Assembly (NCBI GenBank): GCA_948567375.1
Contig: OX419761.1
Span: 45,298,243-45,362,242, forward strand
Direction of reading: 5' to 3'
Length of the DNA stretch: 64,000 nucleotides
Source: Lunularia cruciata
Lineage: Eukaryota; Streptophyta; Marchantiopsida; Lunulariales; Lunulariaceae
Position 1 is the stretch's first letter. Each line of letters begins with the position of its first letter. The notes under the pieces were generated by a model. The model was not told where the DNA came from. It made no database searches and saw only the letters and a list, made by a program, of their open reading frames with translations. The position numbers were made by a program, and so were the translations under genes. Shown one piece after another: positions 1 to 10,380 of this stretch.

Positions 1-1140
1 GCTTTTCTATGTCCAATGCTCTGCGTTGGCCACATACAGCGGTGTAACTACAGGATGACAGCATATTCCTAGAAGTGAAGAAAGTTGAGTTAGAGGTACT
101 ATAGTCTTGTATTATTCTGTCAAATTAGTACCATTCTTCAGATTCGTGCACAAGCATTGAAGGACATTGACACCAACATAAACAAGATCGCTAATATCGA
201 TCTGATTACTGGTGGTGCAATTCCACGATCATGAACTATGTACTCTCTGTGCTCTCTATGCATGTGACTCGCTGGCATAGTCATCTAGTCAAACCGGAAG
301 ATGGTGAGGATATCGTAATTTTGAATGATAAATTCGCGGAAGGTTGCTCCATAAGGTCGCAAATCGAAACTTTTTGTTAGTCGCACCACAGTTCACTCGT
401 ACTCCATATTACGTGAGAGAATACTGGCCTGAAAATTGTACAAATGCATGTGAAAGCGAGAATCAATGGGAAGTGAAAGTTGTGTACTCACCTTGGGAGA
501 TGTTGCAAGTATCTCGCCAAACTTTTTTGCCAGTTCAGGTGGGCTAATGAAGTCTAACTCGGCGTCCATTATCGAGAGAGGTACTTTCACCGCTGATAGG
601 ATATAGAAAGAATAATACATATTGTGAGTTAAAGGATTTTGAAGTTTTCGTTAAAGGATTCTCAAACCAGAAAAATAATTCTGCGTTTTTCTAGGCACTG
701 AGGTGGAGATGAAACCTCAAAGAAGGGATATGCTCACATCTTATTTCATCCGTGAGGAATGAATGGTTTATAAGCCCAGCTGGCTGCAGTGCCCTTGTCT
801 CCAAATAGCAAACTGACTGATCTTTGCTGCATGGTTGATGACGAGGAAATTGTTAGTTAGAATGAGTCACTTGAAACCAACTTGCGGGCAAAATATGCAA
901 AGTTCTGCAAGTGTCGATCAAAGTTATCATCAAAGCAACAGGAGAAGAAAAACTGTGAGAGTATTTGAAAGGCAGGAAACCGGTTATAACTGCCATGGGT
1001 AGTTCAGGAATTTCCGTGTAAAGCACAAAATTCCAGATGAATGCTCCTAGTTTGTCGGATTAACTGACTATGCTGGAGTCAATTGCGTACAAGACTTTAT
1101 ATCGGGTACAATGCAGCTTCAAACATACATCAAGCTTAAT
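1..1140. other. No gene recognised, apparently single-copy DNA
   Basis: No domain, repeat or RNA gene could be identified here. A weak open stretch around 845-960 (+) reads as a charged, helix-like peptide with one stop, which could be an upstream exon of the BTB/POZ pseudogene at 2.8 kb. Nothing in its sequence proves this. Confidence 0.3.
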
Positions 1141-1257
1141 GAAAGAAACCACTCTCAGACGTGTACTCTAATGTATGCTCAAAATGGTTACGAGTATGTT
1201 CAACTCGTAACCAATTTGAGCATACATTAGAGTACATGTCTGAGAGTGGTTTCTTTT
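1141..1257. repeat. Near-perfect 55-bp inverted repeat (hairpin)
   Basis: The left arm (about 1141-1195) and right arm (about 1203-1257) are reverse complements over about 55 bases, with two mismatches and one extra base, around a 7-base loop. This is far longer than chance and looks recent, because the surrounding DNA is decayed. It could be a young foldback element, a hairpin small-RNA precursor or an inversion-duplication scar. No terminal target duplication is obvious. Confidence 0.85.
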
Positions 1258-2818
1258 CACAAACATCACTACACTGCATAGAAAATGACATACAATTTGG
1301 AGTTCTTTCCTCCTGGGCGTAAATTTGGCCAAACATCACTACTGATAGATGCGTTCAGATCTAATGATTGATAAGAAAAAACTAAAACTCGACTGTATGC
1401 TCACCGTCATGCTTCGTTCGGCCGCATGCACGTAACTTGAGAATATCAAGAACAGATAAACGTGGGCAAAAAACCTGCTCCAAGAACTAAGGTAGCAGGA
1501 GAAACACTACGCATTTCAATTGAGCTGATTAAGAAGAGGACCCAGGTCTTTATCACTTAAGCACTGGTGCAAATACCCAAACATGGGACACCCCTGGTGG
1601 GCCATGATAATTAAGCAACACCTGTGCTGCTTCAGGTCTACATCCATACGTCAAAGTGAAAAACGCTCAAATCAAGGTGGCATTGCTAGTCTGATTTCCA
1701 GGTCAAGTACATGAGGCAGGCAGGTATGCTCAGGCGACACCCTAAGGGGGTACCGATGATTGTCGAGTTTCTGCCGGGATAAAGGTAAGCGAAACTACCT
1801 TCGGTTCCGCACTAGCTAACCAAGATGGAGATCCGGGAAAGGCAACTGACAGAAAGATCTGCAACCCAACTGGTCACATTCACTAGACATCCAGTTTGTC
1901 AATCACTCTTCCTAACTAGGATTGTCTCCTTACCTCCCCAGCAGTTCCCCGTTACACCAAATTTCTTCACACCATTGCTGTGCAGCTGCTCAATCAGTTC
2001 CGCTGCATTCTCAATCGCCTTTGGCTGTGCATGTGCAAAGCAAAATTAGAGAAGAATGCATGTGCCGGTCAAATGAAAAGATAAAGTCCTAATTCCTATT
2101 AAACATGTAGCACCCGTTTACAATCTTGAGATTTCCAACTCTGCAAATCATTGCAAGCTTTCAGCCAAGATACAAGCAGTGAAGCTGCAATTGTTAGCCA
2201 CCTAACGGCAATACATCCAGAAGCTGTAAGTATCCTATTGATATGTCACGAGGATACCACTAGCTATATAGGAAGGTTTGTCGAAGATTCTAGATTTTCC
2301 ACCACACCTTAGAATGTTTGTTCAGCCACTCTGGAAGACGCTCGTAAGGATTTACAGGGTTTGATGAATTAAAGTAGTTCTTCACAAGGAGATCTGGCAA
2401 TACAACGTAGTGTCCCGATGCTGCAAGTTGTCGGCTACATATCTGCAAATAAGATCCAGAACGTGTGATTTGACTGGAAGCATCCTCATTCTCGTACTCT
2501 ACAACTCACCCCAGAGAATATCGACAAGTTTGATTTGCAACTGGCGGAACAAATACTCAAAATCTTCTATACAGCGTCTTCTAGGGGATTCTTTCTGAGA
2601 ATTAAACAGTAAGTAAATCCTCAGGATAATGATCCGAAACAGTTTACTAAAATTTGCATTGTGTCTTCGACCGTCATGACTGTTTTTGATACTATAGGTG
2701 ACCTTTGTTCTTATGAGATTTGGATACCGAAAGTTGACGTGGGAGAACAGTAAATAGACTGCATCGAATCTGTCATAGTGCGAAACCGGGAGTAATTGTG
2801 TTTTTTTTGTCCAATCAG
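1258..2818. other. No gene recognised upstream of BTB pseudogene
   Basis: Only short ORFs without recognisable domains. The last bases (about 2800-2818) are a T-rich tract ending in CAG, which reads as a splice acceptor for the BTB exon that follows. Earlier exons of that gene may lie here but could not be picked out. Confidence 0.35.
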
Positions 2819-3200
2819 GCTGTATGGTCGGCTGTATTCCGGAGGATGTTCGAGAATGAGATGAAAGAGAAGGATACGAGTGGTGTGAAGATTAAGGACG
2901 TTGGTGCCCCAGTTTTCCTAGCTGTGGTGAACTTTTGCTACACTGCAAATATCCTATTCATCACAGAAGCACCTGCTGAGGAAGTACTGAAGGTCGGTCA
3001 CAAATATGACATTGTTGCGTTCAAGGAAGTTGCAGAGAACGAACTTTCAAAGGGTTTTACATAAGAATATATGCATCAGACTATGCCTCGCCACTCTCTA
3101 CGGGTCCACGAAATTGGAGACCGAGTCCACTAAATTTGTCAAACAGAACTTCGATACGGTTTCCCAAACAACGATAAGCAAGTCATTCCAACGTCCTTCT
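2819..3200 (+). pseudogene. BTB/POZ domain protein fragment (pseudogene)
   Basis: The open frame from 2819 to 3064 encodes most of a BTB/POZ domain. It has the landmark stretch FRRMFENEMKEKD, then a V-x-I-x-D-V-x-A-P-V-F core, a C-Y-T-A block, an EEVLKVGHKYDI helix and a final ENELSKGF. These match plant BTB proteins, which usually act as substrate adaptors for CUL3 ubiquitin ligases in nucleus or cytosol. A pyrimidine tract plus CAG directly precedes 2819, so this is probably an internal exon. The frame hits a stop at 3062-3064, but the expected following helices (LATLYGSTKLETESTKFVKQ) continue in another frame from about 3070 to 3165, so there is a frameshift. The N-terminal part of the domain is missing. 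The family call is strong; pseudogene status is inferred from the frameshift. Confidence 0.8.
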
Positions 3201-4434
3201 GCTATCACGCGGTGGATCAACCCACATGGAAGGCAATCACAGGGAAATCAAGGTGTACAAGGAAGTATAATGTGGCACCGAAGAGTCAACTTGCCCTTAC
3301 TGACAGCCCCAGTCGTTTGGCCTATCAACTGAATCCTAATGAATCCGAAATTACAGTAACAAGAACTGAGAGAATCGGACCTGGGTATAGAGGCCGGAGA
3401 TTGGACATAGACTGGGAAGTAAATGAACAACTGATTAAACACTGTAGAAGGTTCTGATCTTGAAGTCCCAACCCATGGCTAAACAACGAAAATGATCCTC
3501 GTCAAGAGTGATAGTTTGGGGGACTAGCCAAGTCGCTACCTCCTAGATTCCTTGTATACGATCGCATTTTGCAGAGAAACGAAAGATAGCCTGCTCCAAT
3601 GACAATGGAAATCTCCATTGGTTACCAGTCTCTGACCATAAGCAACAGTTTTGCAAGATTGTAGAAGAATCGATGTACATGATCAGCGAATTTCGATCGC
3701 GGTTCAAGTATGCAATGCTGATTTGCTTGAGGACACACGGGTAGAGTTGGATCTTGCACGCGCGGCCCGTTACGAAGCTAGGGCAAATTGGTCACGAGGA
3801 AGTTTACTGTTTTGTGCGTGTACTTTATTCGCGCTGGACCGGTCACCCTAGTGCTAAAGCAGGCTCGTCCTTCAAGGGTCCAACAAGAAGGTAACAGATT
3901 GTGCCATCTCAAAGTTTCTTTGTAAGGGAAGTCAGGCCCAGTGCCATAAACGTTCCTAGGGGAATGCATGGAATGACTCGGACCCTAAACTTGTGTGGCC
4001 GATGGGTGGTGATGAGTGCCGCTGTTGTTTGTGAACAATGCCATTGTTACGAATTATTGTATTCAACGAGAATTCCAGCCAGCGTGTATTCTTGGATATC
4101 TTGGCACAGTCGGCTCGTTAAATACATACCCGTTTTTACTTTTAAATCCACGACTTGTGGAAATGTTAGGCTACCTGCCATGTTCACTGATGTACCTTCA
4201 CGAAAAGCAGAGAGGTATGCAAGTGCACACCCTAAATAAAGAGTATTAACACTTTCACCGTATGTGGCAGCGGTTAGGTCCGCAGGATGGCGTGGAGGAG
4301 ACTTAAGCCCAAGAGCGGAAGCATATCTACCTGCAAAGCCTCCATGCGCGGCCTGTCTAAATTCTAGACACTCTTCTCTCGTTCTCCTGTGCAGCCTACT
4401 CTGAAGTTTTCGCGGGCTTGTGCATTTCCTTTAA
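3201..4434. other. No gene recognised
   Basis: Short ORFs on both strands show no domain I recognise. The segment could contain decayed 3' exons or introns of the BTB gene. Confidence 0.3.
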
Positions 4435-4740
4435 TACATTCAGTCTAGATCTGCAGCCTAAAGTCCTTTACACTCCAACAGTTTTGTCAACTTTCATCTT
4501 CCGAATCGTCCATTAGGTCATCCAGGCATCTAGCGCATGATCACAGTGCATCCAACTCGGAACTTACTCATGATGATGCTTAGCGACTTCAGATCTTTTA
4601 CTATGCGGACCTATTCCCAACAGCTTTCAATGGCCAAACCTATTGTTATATGTGCTCTGCCTGGTTTACTGTTTCTGCTGCTGAAAAGCTATGCCCATTC
4701 TACTCTGTTTGTTGCTGAGGTCCAGGGGTGGCCTTTAATG
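4435..4740 (-). repeat. Duplicated segment, copy 1 (partner at 10.1 kb)
   Basis: This stretch matches 10105-10380 in the same orientation at roughly 75-80% identity by eye, including the shared words CAACAGTTTTGTCAACTTTC and CAACTTTCAATGGCCA-like. Read on the minus strand, both copies retain short shared peptides (KLTKLL-CKG and VAIESC / LAIESC), so the ancestor may have been coding on minus. That fits the minus-strand exon-like repeats just to the right. The protein is not recognised. Confidence 0.65.
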
Positions 4741-5299
4741 AGTTTTCTCTCCTCTTTGCTGAAGAGCTGGTACGGTATCTCTCTGCGTCATTATGCATAC
4801 GGGGAAATCCAAACCTGGACAAGCGTTCATCCAACGTTTGATCGGTTTTGGGCCATTACCACTACTAGCGAAACAGTTTTGTGCCAAGCTTAGAGATATT
4901 TCATGGGGGTTTTAACTTCATAGTTCTCTTTGCCAAAGGTATGTGTTCTACTTTAGTCCAGCAGCATGATTGTTTGAAGTGATTGTACCTCGCCAAGTTG
5001 ACTACCATTAAAATTTCGGTTGGGTTAATCCCAGACGTCTTATCCAGTACATATGCATCTGCTGGCCCGCAAGATGTATTATAGCACAATACAACCGAAC
5101 TGAGTATTCTATTATATGTCATTCTATTGCAGGGCAAAATTTTCATCATTCGAATGAAGGTTCTGCATCCGATGAGTCCTTTTAAGTCTATTGTTTCGAC
5201 AGAGCAAAGCTACCAGCCGTTTTGGTGCCGAGCAAGTTATCAAGCTCATCCCCACGGAATTCACGAGAGGACCATCAGAGTTCTCCGTCAAATCATTGG

Positions 5300-5410
5300 T
5301 CGAATGGAGTTGGAGCCCATTTTAGAAATACTCCTGCAATCTTCCGGGCCCTCGAAATATCGGCCAACCATCACATTCGGTAATCCCAATTTGGCTCCAT
5401 CCAGCAGATC
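5300..5410 (-). pseudogene. Exon-like repeat, copy 1 (unrecognised protein)
   Basis: Read on the minus strand this gives DLLDGAKLGLPNVMVGRYFE followed by GPE. It shares the pattern LLDGA-x-L-...-V-G-R-Y-F-E with the copies at 5608-5728, 5956-6074 and 9812-9916. AAAG just outside the right edge (minus sense) could be a splice acceptor. The matching DNA around it on both sides shows that a unit of about 320-350 bp was tandemly duplicated. I do not recognise the protein family. Confidence 0.6.
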
Positions 5411-5607
5411 CTTTGATAAAAAGGTTAATACTTGTCCTATCTTGATCTCACTTGATAATATAGAGACTTCCTTTATCTGGTCCTGTTCTTAAGGAATAGA
5501 GAATCTGGATATCGATCATGAGGGAATATGCGAAGTTTCTGTACTAACTTTTGTCCTTGTTCATTCTAACTTGTAGAAAATCACAAGCAGTGGAACTAGC
5601 TCTATAC

Positions 5608-5728
5608 CCGATGAAACACGCGTTCAAACGAGTGGTGATAAGAAGCACGCTTGAAAACTTTTGAGTTCTCTAAGTATTCGCCAACCGTTGCCTTCCAATT
5701 TTCAAGTTCGGCTCCTTTGAGCAGCTCC
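5608..5728 (-). pseudogene. Exon-like repeat, copy 2 (unrecognised protein)
   Basis: The minus-strand reading is open for about 40 codons. It contains ELLKGAELENWKATVGEYLE and ends in a FERVFHRV block, which lines up with FHDDSLNRMFHRV in copy 3. The exon is bounded by AG on its 5' side and GTATAG on its 3' side in minus sense, the same places as in copy 3. Stops follow immediately in the presumed intron. Conservation of a protein-level pattern rather than of random positions suggests these were once coding exons. Function is unknown. Confidence 0.6.
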
Positions 5729-5955
5729 CTTGGTAAAAAACTTTAACATATACCTATCTCTGTCTCCCCTTGTTGATGTACCGAGTTGCTTGGTTTTCTT
5801 TTTCAACAATAGAGGTCAAGCTATATACGTGTAATCTGGATATGGATCTGGCAAACATGGAGATCTAGGATACAAATGCGGAGTCAAATCCTAACCTTTT
5901 GGCCTTCTCTTTCTAACTTGTAGATAATCCCAAGCACGGCGCTAGCTCTGTACCC

Positions 5956-6074
5956 GATGAAACATTCGATTAAGAGAGTCGTCATGAAAAGCACACCTGT
6001 AAACCTCCGGGTCCTCGAAATATCGAGCAACCGTCTCTTGTGTCAATTCAGGTGTAGCACCATCCAATGGTTCC
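5956..6074 (-). pseudogene. Exon-like repeat, copy 3 (unrecognised protein)
   Basis: The minus-strand reading gives EPLDGATPELTQETVARYFE then DPEVYRCAFHDDSLNRMFHRV. It sits 348 bp from copy 2, with matching flanking (intron-like) DNA that includes a conserved CTACAAGTTAGA-like word. In minus sense the boundaries are AG before and GTACAG after. A weaker fourth unit seems to continue to about 6440, where only the flanking part and scattered words match. Confidence 0.6.
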
Positions 6075-6449
6075 CTTGGTAGGAAATTATTTAACAGTAT
6101 CTCTATCCTGGTCTCGCTTGTTATTGTACAGAGTTACTTTATCTTTGTTTAGTTCTCAAGGAACATACAGAGAGGGACCGATGTGACCTAGATTTCAATC
6201 ATGAGAGGATGCAACGCAAAGGTTCCCTTTGTCCTTCATGCTAACTTGCAGAACCTTTCAAGAACCTGAATAAATTGGCTCTTTACCTGATGATACAAAA
6301 GCACGCCTGCAAACTCGTGGAAGTTTTATCTAGGTCCGTGCACAAGGATAAAAAGAGCGTTTGCAAACCTCGGGACTTTGCACTGCAACTGTCCACATCC
6401 TCTACACTTAGCAGTTTATGTGGTAAGGAGCTCATGATGAATGCTCCTG

Positions 6450-7114
6450 TTACTATCGACTAGAGCTTTTTGCTTTTATCAAAGGAAATATTGAAGGTCT
6501 GCAAAGGTTCAGTGTTCAGCAACCTTTTCGGGATATTTCATCTAGCCAAGGACATCCGGGAGAAGGATCATCAGAGAATAGGATGACGGAACTTCTATTC
6601 TTACATTCTGTTCTATGTTACTGTAACTCATAGGACGACAAAGACCATGTTATCATCAACAATGGTGGTTTACGTCATGTAATGTTTCAATCGGCGCTTT
6701 GAGACGCTTTGGGATCCACCTCACAAAGGAGGAGACAATGGTTGAATCGGGCATCCACCAATCTTCTCTAGAAGAGATTGATGAATTCGGGTGTTGGGTT
6801 AAAGCGTATGAGAAGAAACTTTCATGTGCCGAAAGCTTCAGGATAGCAAAGCAAAAATTGAAGATACCACGGAGACTATGGTCCCTGAATTGAAGATGGG
6901 ATAACCCAGTCCGATGCTTGTGAAACGCTTGAGACTCCGGTGATTAACAAAAACTGGCACCCACGAATATGGAGTAAGTAGAAAATGAACCAAGAGCGGG
7001 AAACCACTTGAGAGCAGGAATCTGTAGGTTTGTGTATTACCCCCTAATACAGGCAATTTCCCACGAGGCAGAGCGCTCCTATCTGCCACTAATCGAACTC
7101 CGTAGACCAGCAAT
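6450..7114. other. No gene recognised
   Basis: No domain found. The minus strand has a 91-codon open stretch without recognisable similarity. It lies on the 3' side of the WAT1-like pseudogene and might be decayed intron or exon sequence of that gene. Confidence 0.3.
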
Positions 7115-7640
7115 GGATACTAACCCTCCATTCGCATAAACTGTGTTGGCATATTAATGTCCAACTTCTGCTGCTCGGTGCTGTGAATGGGTCCTTGGCA
7201 AACAAAAGTTGGGACCCTTCCAGAGACATAGTAAAAGCCCCGACCACAGCTGCGCAGATGCCGACGACTTGTGGCCATTCCGTCAGGGTTATTTAGTCGG
7301 ATTACTTCATATCTCCGAATGACTACAATCATGACGGTGAATACAGTGATTGCATTCTGCATTGCTGCTGTGGGTGCCGTGTTTGTGTCCGCTAAGCCGG
7401 CTAAAAACATCTCCTCGTGGAACTGAGCGAAAATCGTCGAGCAGGTTCGAATTGTCAATGCCGTTGGAAGTTTATTCTCAGAGAAGAAAGCCAGAGGACT
7501 CACTAGACATAGTGCAATTGCATCCTCGTAGACTACAAACACGTAGGGATTGACGCGTTCACTCATAGCTGCCTTGGTGAGGACGTAGTAGATACCATAG
7601 CATAATTGTATAGAGATGAGAGCTAGTTGTGCACGACTTC
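7115..7640 (-). pseudogene. WAT1-related (EamA / nodulin MtN21) transporter pseudogene
   Basis: The minus strand reads first through QLCYGIYYVLTKAAMSERVN and PYVFVVYEDAIA, then PLAFFSE, which is the first two membrane helices of WAT1-type EamA transporters. After a degraded part it reads FLAGLADTNTAPTAAMQNAI and a V-I-x-R-Y-E-V-I-R-L block, again typical of the first EamA domain. The sequence then changes frame at about 7280 to read VVGICAAVVGAFTMS, and again about 40 bases on to read LWKGPNF. These proteins are membrane transporters; WAT1 itself moves auxin at the vacuole. Only the first half of the roughly 350-400-residue protein is present, with at least two frameshifts. The family call rests on several consecutive motifs, and pseudogene status is clear. 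Confidence 0.85.
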
Positions 7641-7649
7641 TCTCGCCCT

Positions 7650-9440
7650 GCAGACACCTGATAATGTCTGTGACCTCTCCTAGTTGCCTATCTCAACAGA
7701 CAATGAAATGCTGGATCTCTCTTTGGACCAAAGTTACTGCAGTCCCTCCTAAGCACCTGGTAGCAGCTATACAGTTCTCTGTTGGGGTCGGATTGGATTT
7801 CATGTACGTATGCAATATTGGTATTCTAACAGTGTTAATTTTGAAATGAGATAATACAATACTTGACACACTGATCTTGTTCTTCGTGAGGGGATCGGTG
7901 TGAGAAATCTGTCTACTGTCACGCCTAAAATATCTTAGGTTTGCAGTCGTAGAGTCTACATACTACTGGAGCATCCTGTTTTTCGTGATAGGATCAGTAT
8001 CAATGTTAGGGGTATATTTGAGCACTTGCAATATTACCTTGTTTGGATGCCACAGGTTCTGACATCCACGCAATTCCAATATTCCTATCAACCAATGTTT
8101 GCTAGATATGTTCGTGCAATTTTCAGTGTTGATCGTACGCAAGCTGAGTGGACTGCCATGTGTGTGCCATCGTCTTTCATCACGCAAACTTAATCAGCGG
8201 AGTACCAAGAGATTCTTCTGTCCATGATCTGGTTCCTCGAAGTCTGGAGGAACCAGATCATGTCGTAGTCCGAACGACAAATTCTCCCTCTACAAATAAG
8301 GAACTCAGCTGCTTAATTTGTCTCACACTCAGAAGCCACCATTGATGAGAGTCACAGCTCCTTATGAGTTCCCATAACCCAACTTACGTAGATGAGGTAC
8401 GAATCTCACATCTACACTAATTTACCACACTAGTTGGGTGCCATGTTCCGGGCATCAGCTACGTTAGATAGAATTTTTAAGGTATTTTATAATTAAATAA
8501 CTCTTTTTCGTTTCCCTACTTTGAAGAGATAGTTTATGGGTGTTATGGGCCAATCATGGTATTTAAGTCTTTACTAGATGAGCTCATTAACCTCATGAAC
8601 TTCAAGTCTTCAATGGCATATACCCTTGTTAAATGCAGTACTTTTCACTACCTGTATGAAACCTATATGAAGTTAATTAGATCGATAATATCTTTTGTCC
8701 ATAAAGTTGATTGCTACTTGTACTACATCTGTACCCTAGTGAAGTTTAATTACCTACAGCAATAAACACCCTCCTTTAAGTTAAACAAAAAGGGGTAAAA
8801 TGACGATATCCATGATATATGAAGATGAAACCTCAATCACGTACAACTCCATTTGTTCTATCATGTCAAGAGGCAAGAGGCAAAACCAAAAGTAGTAGTC
8901 TAAGAGACTTATATTAAGACTTCTCCTAGAAACACGTTCGTCCCAAATATGTCTTCAGTGAGATGAAAGAAGACTTTCTCGACTGAAAAACTTGAATTTT
9001 GGAAAATCGAAACTTTTCAAAACTTGTTCTGTTCAATTTAGAGCATTCACCAATATGCTTCATGAATGTACTCGAGAGCGGGGCCTTCAAACGAAGGCAT
9101 ATATGAAGCACTGCTAAAATCACTCGGTGTTTACAATGCTACTCTTACTAGAGGGTGGTGGACCCATGTAGCAACTTCAACTTCCTCCAATTTTGTTTTA
9201 AAAAATTGCTATCCAAAAACGTTTCTCTTCATAAAAGTTTATTCTCGTGCCCCAACACCTGTATAATCCATCAACCGCTTAGAGAAGATTGGTGGGCGAA
9301 CGATTTCACCATTCTGTTTAATCCTCTCTAACGTGGATTTTAAAGCATCAGCACCCCAGATTGAAACGTATGAAACCACCAGTATGAATATTGTGCATTC
9401 TGCACATAGGTTTTGTCGGGGAGAGTATCATTGTTAATGA
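7650..9440. other. No gene recognised (one perfect hairpin inside)
   Basis: Intergenic-looking sequence with short ORFs and no recognisable domains. The hairpin at 8223-8262 is listed separately. From about 8470 the DNA becomes more AT-rich. Confidence 0.35.
8223..8262. repeat. Perfect 15-bp inverted repeat, 10-base loop
   Basis: CATGATCTGGTTCCT at 8223-8237 is matched exactly by its reverse complement at 8248-8262. There is no T-run, so it is not a terminator-like structure. It may be a small foldback or the scar of a local inverted duplication. Confidence 0.8.
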
Positions 9441-10090
9441 TATGGTCTCTGTGGCATGATCTTAACCTTTGTCCTTGTTCATTTTCATTTTTAGAAAACC
9501 ATGTGCAATGGAACTACCGTGATACCCGTTGAAACATGCATTCGGAGCTTTGTGATAAACTTCTGAATGCATGTTTCAAAGAGTATCAAATTGATTCCAT
9601 TGCCTATAATTTTCTACAAGTTAGAATAAACAAAATCAAAGGATAGGATAGAACTTTGAGCCTGCATCCTCTCATGATGGACATCCATATCATATAGTCC
9701 ACCTCAATAGCTTGAGAACAGAACCAGATTAAGGAACTCTTGACATCTATAGGTGCAATTTTGACAGTGCTAATGTCGAGCTTCGTATCCCAGGAATAGT
9801 TGGATTGTCATGGAGCTGGATCCAAATTACCAACGGATTGGTCGATACTTCGAGAACCAAAAAAGAATTGCAGGCGTGGGTTTAATTATGACCTCTCTGC
9901 ATGCTTGTTTCATCAGGTGTAGAGTTCCAGTGGAGTTTGTGTTTGTCTGCAAGTTGAATGAACAAGACTAAAGTTTAGAATAGAACTTCTCATTTTGCAT
10001 CCCCTCATGACCGACATGCAGATCCCCTAAGAACAAAACCAAATTAAGGAAGTCTCTAGATTAACAAGTGAGATCAACATAGGACAAGTA
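9440..10090. repeat. Rearranged copies of the 5.1-6.4 kb unit, mostly inverted
   Basis: About 9450-9560 matches the flank of the 5.6-6.0 kb units in direct orientation. From about 9560 the match flips: the word TTCTACAAGTTAGAATAAAC and the following segment are the reverse complement of the same unit, and a second inverted unit follows at about 9890-10090. An imperfect palindrome around 9532-9585 marks the turn. The best inverted exon is at 9812-9916. Confidence 0.65.
9812..9916 (+). pseudogene. Exon-like repeat, inverted copy (unrecognised protein)
   Basis: The plus strand reads ELDPNYQRIGRYFENQ and then about 18 more open codons. It shares the I/V-G-R-Y-F-E core with the minus-strand copies at 5.3-6.1 kb. 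The 3' edge keeps the GT of a donor (CATCAG then GTGTAG), in register with the other copies. The 5' acceptor AG is lost. The protein is not recognised. Confidence 0.55.
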
Positions 10091-10104
10091 ATTAAGCTTG
10101 AATA

Positions 10105-10380
10105 CATTCAAATCTACTCTGCAGCCAAGTGTCCTTTACACTTCAACAGTTTTGTCAACTTTCGTCTTACGAATTTATTCATTAAGTTGTAGAATATCAG
10201 GAATCCATCACGTGAACAATTGCATAAGATACGGAAAATACCCATGAATGATGCTCACCGATGAGGTCTTTTTGGACGGTGGACCTATTTTCAACAACTT
10301 TCAATGGCCACAACCGTAGTTATTTGTGCCCTGTCCCGTTTCCTATTTCTTTTGCTGAAGGTAACACAAGGGTGGTCTTT
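10105..10380 (-). repeat. Duplicated segment, copy 2 (partner at 4.4 kb)
   Basis: This is the direct-orientation partner of 4435-4740. It keeps its orientation while the exon-like units beside it (9.56-10.09 kb) are inverted relative to theirs, so the second locus was rearranged after or during the duplication. Shared minus-strand peptide fragments hint at former coding on minus. Confidence 0.65.

Noticed and set aside
4537..4893. 118-codon plus-strand ORF with hydrophobic segments
   Set aside because: The duplicate at 10.1 kb does not keep this frame open, and conserved peptide fragments appear on the opposite strand.
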